Below are positions 24,301-44,437 of a DNA stretch of 64,000 nucleotides, piece after piece; within the stretch, counting starts at the first letter, position 1, and the number at the start of each line of letters is the position of its first letter. The stretch spans positions 7,385,908 through 7,449,907 of the forward strand of contig NC_087082.1 in the NCBI RefSeq assembly GCF_026151205.1, in the 5' to 3' direction. Under the pieces are notes generated by a model. The model made no database searches and had not been told where the DNA came from. It saw only the letters and a list, made by a program, of their open reading frames with translations. Source of the DNA: Bolinopsis microptera. Lineage: Eukaryota; Ctenophora; Tentaculata; Lobata; Bolinopsidae. The position numbers and the translations under genes are program-made.

Positions 24301-26347
24301 TGCAAAATCATATTCAATATTGTCCCAATCTCTGTCCCATTTTCAGTTTTTGAAGATGAAATTTCCAGGACCGAAATTTTACAGTTTTGACTGATTTTTT
24401 CACCCGTAACCAATTATTAAGTCAACTATAGATACCACATCACACGATTGATTTGCTGGAAGTTTAATTTCGGTCGGAGGAAGCCAACAGCAGAAAGCTT
24501 AACAAAACGAAAAGTTGTATTTTCAAAATCCTGTCCCGTTTTCAAATACAAAATTGTCTGAACACAAATTTGACAGATTGGATGAACTTTTTGCCAAGAA
24601 ACAAATTAATCAGTTAATTGATGATGGTATGAAACCAAATTGAGGTACTGGTAGTCAAAATCCCGAATAAAATTGCAAAATCATATTCAATATTGTCCCA
24701 ATCTCTGTACTGTCCCATTTTCAGTTTTTGAAGATGAAATTTCCAGGACCGAAATTTTACAGTTTTGACTGATTTTTTCACCCGCAACCAATTAGTAAGT
24801 CAACTATAGATGCCACATCACACGATTGATGTGCAGGAAGTTTAATTTCGGTCGGAGGAAGCCAACAGCAGAAAGTTTAACAAAACGAAAAGTTGTATTT
24901 TCAAAATCCTGTCCTGTTTTCAAATATGAAATTGTCTGAACATAAATTTGACAGATTGGATGAACTTTTTGCCCATAAACCAATTAGTCAGTAAATTGAT
25001 GATGGTATGAAACCAAATTGAGGTACTGGTAGTCAAAATCCCGAATAAAATTGCAAAATCATTTTGTCCCAATCTCTGTCACATTTTCAGTTTTTGAAGA
25101 TAAAATTTCCAGGACCGAAATTTTACAGTTTTTACTGATTTTTTCACCCGCAACCAATTATTAAGTCAACTATAGATGCCACATCATACGTTTGAGGTGC
25201 TGGAAGTTTAATTTCGGTCGGAGGAATTCAACAGCAGAAAGCTTAACAAAACGAAAAGTTGTATTTTCAAAATCCTGTCCCATTTTCAAATATGACATTT
25301 TCTGAACAGAAATTAGACAGATTGGATGAACTTTTTGCCCAGAAACCAATTAGTCAGTTAATTGATGATGGTATGAAACCAAATTGAGGTACTGGGAGTC
25401 AAAATCCCGAATAAAATTGCAAAGTCATATTGTCCTAATCTCTGTCCCATTTTCAGTTTTTGAAGATGAAATTTCCAGGACCGAAATTTTACAGTTTTGA
25501 CTTATTTTTTTCACCCGCAACCAAATAGTAAGTCAACTATAGATGCCACATCACACGATTGATGTGCTGGAAGTTTAATTTCGGTCGGAGGAAGCCAACA
25601 GCAGAACGTTTAACAAAACAAAAAGATGTATTAATTTCAAAATCCTGTCCCGTTTTCAAATATGACATTTTCTGAACACAAATTTGACAGATTGGATGAA
25701 CTTTTTGCCCAGAAACCAATTAGTCAGTTAATTGATGATGGTATGAAACCAAATTGAGGTACTGGGAGTCAAAATCCCGAATAAAATTGCTAAATCATAT
25801 TGTCCCAATCTCTGTCCCATTTTCGGTTTTTTGAAGATAAAATTTCCAGGACCGAAATTTTACAGTTTTTACTGATTTTTTCACCTGCAACCAATTAGTA
25901 TGTCAACTATAGATGCCACATCATACGATTGAGGTGCTGAAAGTTTAATTTCGGTCGGAGGAATTCAACAGCAGAAAGCTTAACAAAACGAAAATTTGTA
26001 TTTTCAAAATCCTGTCCCATTTTCAAATATGACATTTTCTGAACACAAATTAGACAGATTGGATGAACTTTTTGCCCAGAAACCAATTAGTCAGTTAATT
26101 GATGATGGTATGAAACCAAATTGAGGTACTGGGAGTCAAAATCCCGAATAAAATTGCAAAGTCATATTGTCCTAATCTCTGTCCCATTTTCAGTTTTTGA
26201 AGATAAAATTTCCAGGATCGAAATTTTACAGTTTTTACTGATTTTTTCACCTGCAACCAATTAGTATGTCAACTATAGATTCCACATCATACGATTGATG
26301 TGCTGGAAGTTTAATTTCGGTCGGAGGAATTCAACAGCAGAAAGCTT
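15393..26347. repeat. Satellite array, unit about 369 bp, roughly 30 copies, with higher-order repeats
   Basis: About 11 kb of head-to-tail copies. Landmarks in each unit are TCAAAATCCCGAATAAAATT, CCAGGACCGAAATTTTACAG, GCCACATCACACGATTGATG, AATTTCGGTCGGAGGAAGCC and CAGATTGGATGAAC. Successive landmarks are spaced 369-370 bp apart (for example 19230, 19599, 19968, 20337). The first copy (15393-15760) is the most diverged, as expected at an array edge, while central copies are nearly identical. Variant types alternate to give a dimer of about 738 bp and a higher-order block of about 2.05 kb (see findings). The recurrent 60-71 codon minus-strand frames follow the repeat and show no family similarity, so I treat the array as non-coding. 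Its position relative to a centromere or telomere cannot be told. Confidence 0.95.
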
Positions 26348-27343
26348 AAAGGACCAGTTAACTGAAAAAAAAGTTATCCTTATATTTTGACAGATTCTGA
26401 CAAATAGCAAGCTGAGCAACGAGTCGAAATTCCTAAATCTCTAACTGCTCTCTAACGCGTGTAAATAGCGTTTGTATTATTTTGGCGATAACGTCATAAA
26501 GTCCCTTGCGCGCGCAGAGGAGCTCTTACCTGGGGACCTCAGGCTATTATGTTCATAAACATATTATACAGATTAGGCTGTTATAGAGATTAGGCGGAAT
26601 GACAGGCTGAGCGCGGCCCAGTAAAGGAGCTCGTGAGACTGTATTTTACAGGTAGAAAATGGACATAATACAATGTTTTTCCCCGAATAACTCGAAAAGT
26701 AAGTAATTTAGAGTACATGTTGCTTCATAAGTTGTATATAAACATGGCCATTCTGCACAATTTGCACACATTTAAAAACCTCTAGGGCCTTCGTAGCCCA
26801 ATTTTTATTTACCAGATACCTATTAGTTTTTTACTATAGTTTTGCATGATTTCTGGAACCGAAAATCAGTTTTTCGCCAATAACTGAAAAAGTAAGCACT
26901 TTAAGGCGTATGTTTGTTCGTAAGTCATATATTAATATGCTAATTGCAGTTCTTTTGCACCCTGTCTAAAGACTCTATCACGATCCTATCGAAAATGGGC
27001 TCAGCACCACGCCCAAAATGGTTTTTGGCGAATTTCTCGAAAAGTAAGGATTTTAGGCCATGTGTTGCTGAATAACTCCTATATAAACATGCATATGCGG
27101 CTTCGTTTAAGGCTTAAGCCTATTTTGAAGTCTCTACGACCTTCAGAAGCAAGGGGTCGGTTACGTAATTGGGTCAATATGGGCGTGGCCCTCCTGGGTT
27201 TTCTCCACGGTCAAAAAAATGTCTCCAAACGAAAATCGTTTATTCATAGCTTCGGGAAGGTCTGTGCAAACTTTTGTGATTATCTGAACATTTGCAGGTT
27301 CATTTCCATAAATGTCCATAAATGACTGGACTACACAACTCTA
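26348..27343. other. Non-satellite insertion in the array, with an internal three-fold repeat
   Basis: The satellite stops abruptly inside a unit at about 26347 (after GCAGAAAGCTTAA) and resumes in another part of the unit at about 27344 (AAAATCCCGAATAAAATT), so about 190 bp of unit are missing. The intervening 1 kb holds three diverged copies of a 170-190 bp module near 26685, 26875 and 27030. Each has an AA(C/T)TCGAAAAGTAAG-like start followed by a segment ending TATA(A/T)ACATG. It also holds a 99-bp MITE. No protein-coding content was recognised; it could be a degenerate transposon. Confidence 0.7.
26526..26624 (-). mobile_element. 99-bp MITE with 8-bp target-site duplication
   Basis: The element begins TTACCTGGGG and ends GGCCCAGTAA, giving imperfect terminal inverted repeats. 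It is flanked on both sides by AGGAGCTC (26518-26525 and 26625-26632), an 8-bp target-site duplication as made by hAT-type transposases. It is an inverted, slightly longer relative of the copy at 28741-28820, sharing CTATTATGTTCAT and GGCGGAATGACAGGCTGAGC. Confidence 0.85.
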
Positions 27344-27668
27344 GTCTAAAATCCCGAATAAAATTGCACAATCATATTGTCCCAATCTCTGTCCCATTTT
27401 CAGTTCTTGAAGATGAAATTTCCAGGACCGAAATTTTACAGTTTTGACTGATTTTTCATCCACAACCAATTAGTAAGTCAACTATAGATGCCACATCACA
27501 CGATTGAGGTGCTGGAAGTTTAATTTCGGTCGGAGGAATCCAACAGCAGAAAGCTTAACAAAATGAAAAATTGTATTTTCAAAATCCTGTCCCATTTTCA
27601 AATATGACATTTTCTGAACATAAATTTGACAGTTTTGATGGACCTTTTGCCCATGAGTGACCAATTAG
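27344..27668. repeat. Last, diverged copy of the 369-bp satellite
   Basis: One nearly complete unit (AAAATCCCGAATAAAATTGC ... GACAGTTTTGATGGACC) lies beyond the 1-kb interruption. It is more diverged than the central copies, and after it the sequence becomes the flank of the retrotransposon. Confidence 0.9.
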
Positions 27669-28156
27669 TCAGCTCACTGCTGTTTCCAAATGCCGCTCTA
27701 GTTTAGGCTTAGCTGCTGCCTGGTTTCTACTGCTATAATTGAGTACGTGTTCACGAAGCGTACCAAAAAGGATGCGATCCAATGTTCCTCAAGGGCTCAA
27801 GTATTGAGATCCTACCCAAGGCACGAGATCCGAACCATGGCAGGCCCTCCTAAAGCATCAGAATTCACGAGATCTGAGCCAAGGCTGGCCCTCAAACTGA
27901 CCTGAAAATCTGATCTACAAAAATGTGGGTTCAGTTGTCGTATTTCGGTTTGGCCCCAAAGGTTTTGCTCTATTACGGGTAAACCTAGGATGCTGCAGAT
28001 TCAACTCTGTACATTCAGACCGTCTGTGCGTGGTGAAGAGCCACATCCTGCTCGAGGTGGGGCTGCATGCAACTTCAGTGATGGAGTTGTAACTGAACAC
28101 AGCGGATCTAGGGGTGCACCCCCGAAAAACAAGCCGGGCATCCTCAGAACAAGCCC

Positions 28157-31100
28157 GTGATGATGGTGATGTGGGTTAATCTAGATGTAACAGATTCCGG
28201 AACTATGGGAGCACCATCTGTCATCTTACCGTTTTATTTACTGTATGTGGGAACATCTACTGATGAAGTAGCTATCAAGAGAGCCATTCCAGTGGCGCAG
28301 GTGGCTCACGTGTCACATAGCCAACAGAAAAGAAACATGATGAATAGTTCTTACAGCACTAGGGTATCAGCCCCTACTTTTTTTTCTGGACGAGAAGGTG
28401 GTAATGATTTCACCAACTTAAATCCGAATGGAAGGTTGGTGAATGATGAGCCTAATCAACCTGAAACACCCAACAGCATAAACGAAAACAACAAAAAAAG
28501 TTTATTTTCATGTACCGACATTACCTGGGTAGGCACTCTTAACACTAGAACGATAAGAACTACCCAGAGGAAACTGGAGATGGTACATCTTTTCGAGAAG
28601 AGTGGCGCAGAGATTGTAGGTATCCAAGAGCACAGGATAGTTCATGAAGAGCCTGTCAGAGTAGAGAGAGTTGGCAAGAGCAGCTATCTAATTACTTCAT
28701 CAGCTACTAGGAATAGGGCCCAGGCATCAGTGGGCGGAGTTTACTGGGCCGCGCTCAGCCTGTCATTCCGCCAAATCTTTATTCGGTTAATGAACATAAT
28801 AGCCTGGGGTCCTCAGGTAAGGCGGAGTGGGATTCATCCTAACAAGCAAGGCATTTGATGCAACTACGGAGATAACACCAGTGACGGAGAGAATCCTTAA
28901 GATATCTCTCAATGGGAATCCTAAACCAACCTTCGTCTGTGTCTATGGACCTACGGAGGCAGATAGTGTAGAAGCAGCAGAAAAGTTTCATAACGATCTA
29001 AGGTGTGCAGTCTCGCAGATCCCTGCTCACAACTTCTTGGAGGTGATTGGGGATTTTAACGCTCACCTATCAAAGAGGGACGAGAATGACTGTGGTTAGT
29101 ATTTCCATGAGAGAACCAACAGAAATGGGGAGCTGCTTCGGGATACTGCCCTGGAATGTAATCTGGAGATTACAAACACCAGGTTCAGAAAGAAGCGGGG
29201 TAAGATGTGGACTCACCTATCGGATGGAACCCTGAATAAGTCTCAGATAGACTTTATTCTAGTGAGGAAGAAGTGGAGGAACAGTATCAAAGACACTGAA
29301 GTCTACAGTTTCTTTAGTACATTGGGTACTGATCATAGATTTGTTTTGTCTAAGATCAAGCTATCTCTTCGACGAGCAAAAAAGCAACCCAAGAAAACCT
29401 GGTATAATTGGGGAGCACTAAAATCGGATGAAGACCTACAGAAGAGATATGCAGTAGAAGTCAAGAATCGGTACTCTGCTTTATGCGAGCAAACTGATGA
29501 AAGTGAGGTTACGGAACTGTATGGGCATTTTGTTGATGCGATTGCTGATACCAACAAAGCCATACTGCCTAAGAGAGAAAAGAAGAGACGTGACGATTTC
29601 GCGGGTGATCAGCGAGTTCAAAACGTGCGTACAGCGTTGCAGCAAGCAGAAACTGTCTATCACCGGGATCCTAGTGAAGACAGTCGACTCTCTGTTAACG
29701 TACTTAAAACTGAACTGGATCAGGTGTACCAGGACATCTTTGAAGAAGATCTAGTTGCCAAGGTTAAAAGGGTCGAAATGGCTGCAGACAGATGCAAAAA
29801 TAAAGAAAGTTGGAATGTCATAAATGAGATTACTGGTAGGAAGGCCAAGGGGGCAACTCAAATAAGGGGCAACGGAGCCGAAGAGAGGAAGGAAAATTGG
29901 CTTAGGCATTTCACGAATCTTTTAGGGAGTACACCTGATGTGGAAAACGAACATCCTAGGATCGAGACTCAATTTGAAGGACTCAACATCAGTACAGAAC
30001 CTTTTACTCTAGAGGAGCTCAAAGCTGCTAAACTCAGGATTAAAGAAGGTAAAGCACCAGGTGATGACGGTATACCACCTGAAGTCCTCAAAAGATGCGA
30101 CCTGGATGAAATCGTGTTGTCCTTCTGCAACAAAGCCCTGACAGATGGTATTGCGCCAGATCAGTGGAGGATAAGCAACATCATTCCGGTCCCCAAAAAG
30201 GGAGACTTGACAAACCCTGGAAACTGGAGGGGGATATCTTTGACTTCAATTGTAGCAATGACTCTTAATAGAATGGTGCTTAATAGGATCCAGCCGGCCA
30301 TAGAAGGGGTACTTAGGGACACTCAGAATGGTTTTCGGGAAGGACGGTCCACTACTAGTCATATCTTAGCACTCAGAAGGATACTAGAGGGGGCTAGACA
30401 GAGAAACCTACCGGCAGCTATGGTGTTTGTTGATTTTAAGAAGGCCTTTGATTCACTTCACCGGGGAATTTTGATGCAAATACTAAAGGCCTATGGGATA
30501 CCAGACAGTATAGTATTGTGGATATCATTAATCTACTCTATGTAAACACAAAGGGCAAAGTTATTACACCTGATGGGGATACTGAGCTATTTGATATCCT
30601 GGCAGGAGTTCTTCAAGGGGATACGTTAGCACCATACTTGTTTATTATAGCCCTTGACTATTGCATGAGACAAGCCTTAAGCAAGCACCCTGAAATAGGA
30701 TTTACCATTAAGCCTTATAGGAGTAGGAGAGTTAAGGCGGAGAAGATATCAGACACTGGTTTTGCAGATGACATTGCTCTGATAGCAGATACTGTAAAGG
30801 AGGCAGAGACGCTGATGCTAGAGGTAGAAAGGGTTGCTGCTACAGTGGGACTTAGAATGAATGAAGGGAAACCCAAATTCATTACTCAGAACATCGAGAA
30901 CCCTGATACCATCAAGTCCCTGGGTAACAGTACAATAGAGCATGTGGAAGACTTCACTTATCTGGGTTCTAGAATCAGAGACAGTGAGAGTGATATCAGG
31001 GTTAGGAAAGGAAGAGCATGGGGAGCATGCCACACACTCAAAAAGCTTTGGAATTCTAAGCTTAGAAAGTCTATCAAGATCAGAGTGTTTACAGCACTAG

Positions 31101-31519
31101 TGGAGTCGGTGCTACTGTACGGTTCCGAGACTTGGACAATGACGAAAAGGCTAGAGAAGATGGTTGATGGTTGCTATACGCGAATGTTAAGAATGGCCCT
31201 TAACATCAACCAATATCGAGACCATGTCAGCAACCACAGCCTGTACGGTGATCTTCCCAAAGTCAGCTCCAAGATAACCCAACGAAGGCTCAGACTTGCA
31301 GGTCATGCTCACCGACATCCGGAGCTGACACTGAACAAACTGATCCTCTGGAAGCCGAGTCATGGGCATACTAACAGGGGGCGACCTCATTTAACACTAC
31401 TAGATAACCTAAAAGCAGATACTGGGCTGAAGTCAGTAGATGAGATAGCTAGACTGATGGAGGACAGAAAGCTGTGGAGAACTGTTGTCAATGGATCTCG
31501 GGAATACCACCCGCCTTAA
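28157..31519 (+). pseudogene. Endonuclease/reverse transcriptase ORF of the retrotransposon, inactivated
   Basis: The endonuclease has GTLNTRTI, VGIQEHR, IGDFNAH (about 29050) and GTDHRFV (about 29325). The RT has GKAPGDDGIPPEVL, FREGRSTTSHI, FVDFKKAFDSLH, GVLQGDTLAPYLF and the catalytic FADD (30763-30774). The frame is broken in three places. An 80-bp MITE sits at 28741-28820. An in-frame TAG lies at 29097, after which the same frame continues. A one-base frameshift lies at about 30518-30545, between the RT palm and its thumb side. Outside these three lesions the reading frame is open for over 1,000 codons. Activity is lost unless supplied in trans. The role in a live copy would be target-primed reverse transcription. 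Confidence 0.85.
28741..28820 (+). mobile_element. 80-bp MITE inside the retrotransposon, 8-bp target-site duplication
   Basis: TTACTGGGCC...CCTCAGGTAA interrupts the endonuclease frame and is flanked by GGCGGAGT on both sides (28733-28740 and 28821-28828). Ignoring the insert plus one target copy, the reading frame on either side is continuous, which confirms the boundaries. It belongs to the same family as the MITE at 26526-26624. Confidence 0.9.
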
Positions 31520-31560
31520 GTCAGTCAGTCAAGTCAAGTCAAGTAAGTCAGTAAGTCATT

Positions 31561-32280
31561 TCGGTGCAGTTGTAATATGACCTGTGTTCAATTGTCGTTT
31601 TGGGATTTACGCTGATTGGGCACCCAATTAAGCTGATTGGCTGCCTGTTAACTCTGTGCGAACTAGATTCAATTGGGTTTAGTTGTCAGTCACCCGTGCG
31701 GTGGGCCCAGAAAAGTCTTTGAAAGCTACACCCGGGGTCGGAAGTCTCAGGAATCAGTCAGATGACCAGATGGAGAGAAGATCCTGCATCTTGAAATATA
31801 GATTAGAGGATCTAGATTAGAGACATTTAACTGAGGTTAACCTAGATGTTTGTGTTGTAATTCCCTCGCACCGTCCTAAAATCCATTCAGTTGAAGAAAG
31901 GAAATATCTTTTACACTTAAAACACTCGAACACTATCAAAACTTTTACAAAATACACTCAACATCAAATCAATTACCAGCATCGAAATTATATTTATGTG
32001 CAACTTTCTCTAGTAGCAGATAATATGCAACAATAACAATACATGTATATAACATTACCGACCCTACCGGAACCGCAAATCCAATGTAGGGATTGGAAAA
32101 AATTTAGTTGTGATATAATAAATTAAACAAGAATACATCAGTATGATTGTATGGTAATTGGTGATAATTCTAAGAAAATGAATTGTATCCTAATTTTAAA
32201 CGTTGGTTGAAAACTCAAGAAACTTAAAAGAAAAGTTCAGGCATTGATTAAAAATCTTTTTTTTCAAAATCATCAGCTCC
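31561..32280. other. Spacer between retrotransposon and aminotransferase 3' end
   Basis: No gene was recognised. The right part (towards 32280) should hold the 3' UTR of the minus-strand aminotransferase gene. Confidence 0.5.
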
Positions 32281-42732
<10,452 letters not shown>

Positions 42733-42736
42733 CTTC

Positions 42737-43100
42737 CTAATGGGGGGTTATGGGTTATATTAGTCATAATTAGTGGGGGGTTATGGGTTATATTAGTCAT
42801 AATTAGTGGAGGGTTATGGGTTATATTGGTCATAATTAGTGGGGGTTATGGGTTATATTAGTCATAATTAGTGGGGGGTTATGGGTTATATTAGTCATAA
42901 TTAGTGGGGGGTTATGGGTTATATTAGTCATAATTAGTGGAGGGTTATGGGTTATATTGGTCATAATTAGTGGGGGTTGTGGGTTATATTAGTCATAATT
43001 AGTGGGGGGTTATGGGTTATATTAGTCATAATTAGTGGGGGGTTATGGGTTATATTGGTGACCATAATTAGTGGAGGGTTATGGGTTATATTAGACATAA
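42737..43100. repeat. 33-34 bp minisatellite immediately upstream of the aminotransferase start codon
   Basis: About eleven copies of GGGTTATATTAGTCATAATT-AGTGGGGGGTTAT begin only a few bases 5' of the ATG at 42732 (minus strand). They therefore occupy the 5' UTR or core promoter. Variants GTGGAGG and ATTGG alternate, again suggesting block duplication. Confidence 0.92.
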
Positions 43101-43960
43101 CAGGGAGGAAAAAAGGATCGGACAGTCGATTGCACTTAAAGTCGCACTGTAGGCAGATATATGATTACAGCATAGTGTAACCAGCTCGGTCTAACAGATT
43201 GCTTTTAGGAAGTGACCGTGAAATTAAACTCCCAAGTTTCTCAAACATTCTAGATCAAATAAAACAAAGAACAGTAGATTTCAGACAAATAAAAGATACA
43301 AGTAATAATTACAGATTTAAGAATGATAAGATATAAAACCCCCATTTTGATTTGAGGCAAACTTTAAGAACAGTCTCCCTTTACCCGATACCAGCGTGTG
43401 CTCCGGTATCATGTGTTATGCACGTGCAAATCACGTGGCGCGCACTGTGCGATATCAACATGTGACTCATATGAAATAAGGAGATAAGGACGTTTAGATT
43501 TCATGTACTAACACATTCCTGCTGCTCTTAAATAACTTAAGTAAAACATTGACTTTTGCATCATCTTGACAGTGACGGAACATTTAATTAAACGTAATTC
43601 GACAAACTACTATCTAATTCGCAGCATCGCTTGTAGTTGAGCAAATTTCTAAAACATTGTCGATTAAATTGGTTTGATGAACAGATGTCTTACAATAGCA
43701 CTCAAAGCACTTTGTTTCAGAATTACAGATGAGCTCCTGTCATTTCCAGTACCCCATGTGAGCTCTTCACTTCATACGAACATCGGTAAACCATCTAATA
43801 TAAACCTATCCAACGTTAATGTTAACCATTAATACTTTACTAAAACTACTGAATAATGAGGACTTACTAGCACTAATTAGTGCTAGTAAGTGCTAAATGA
43901 GCACTAACTACATATTATTCTGCATTACGATTAACAGCTAAACATAAGTAAAAACAACTG
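43101..43960. other. Intergenic region upstream of the aminotransferase, no gene recognised
   Basis: Mixed sequence between the divergently placed minisatellites. CACGTG motifs occur near 43420-43435. No coding potential was recognised. Confidence 0.5.
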
Positions 43961-43967
43961 TAACCAT

Positions 43968-44093
43968 GGTAACTGTAATCATGGTAAATGTAACCATGGT
44001 AACTGTAACCATGGTAACTGTAACCATGGTAACTGTAACAATGGTAACTGTAACCATGGAAACTGTAACCATGGTAACTGTAACCATGGTAAC
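43968..44093. repeat. 15-bp minisatellite made of X-box-like palindromes
   Basis: About eight or nine copies of GTAACTGTAACCATG. Most junctions contain the perfect palindrome GTAACCATGGTAAC, which fits the RFX X-box consensus (GTNRCC-N-RGYNAC type). It lies about 350 bp beyond the 3' end of the E2F gene. Confidence 0.9.
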
Positions 44094-44437
44094 GGTCTAT
44101 GTAAAACACTAAAAAGTCAGCGAAATTCAAAACCCCGTAAAAGTTGAACAAGAGGGCTACATTCTAAAATAATTACATTGAAATGTAATCTCATCGTTTA
44201 AATTACTCGATGCAGCTTGTAGTCAAGATTCACTACTAGTATTTACATAAAGTAATGCGTTTTAAACGGAGGAAATCAAGATTCATATCATATTATAGTC
44301 ATTTCAAACGTAAACAGCAGAACATAAAACTTTTTATACAAGGAAATTTGCGATAAATGTTGAAGTACACAGGTGTACAGGTACCTTCTTTAACTCTCTT
44401 CAACTTCTCTCTGGAAGATAACTGGTCACGTGACTGA

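Larger units (their letters stand above)
27700..31560 (+). mobile_element. RTE-like non-LTR retrotransposon, nearly full length
   Basis: This is a 5' leader of several hundred bases, one long broken ORF (28157-31519), and a short GTCA/AAGTC-rich tail (31520-31556) of the kind seen at RTE-type 3' ends. The order endonuclease, then reverse transcriptase, then a C-terminal region containing LLYGSETWTMTKR matches RTE-like elements. The 5' limit is not defined; target-site duplications were not identified. The sequence is little decayed, suggesting a relatively recent copy. Confidence 0.8.

Noticed and set aside
16287-25719. Recurrent 60-71 codon minus-strand ORFs in the satellite
   Set aside because: They follow the 369-bp unit exactly, vary only as the satellite varies, have no recognised domain, and no initiation or splice context. 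They are by-products of the repeat.
42977-43180. 67-codon ORF in the minisatellite upstream of the aminotransferase
   Set aside because: It is a translation of the 33-bp repeat unit (multiple of three); there is no similarity.
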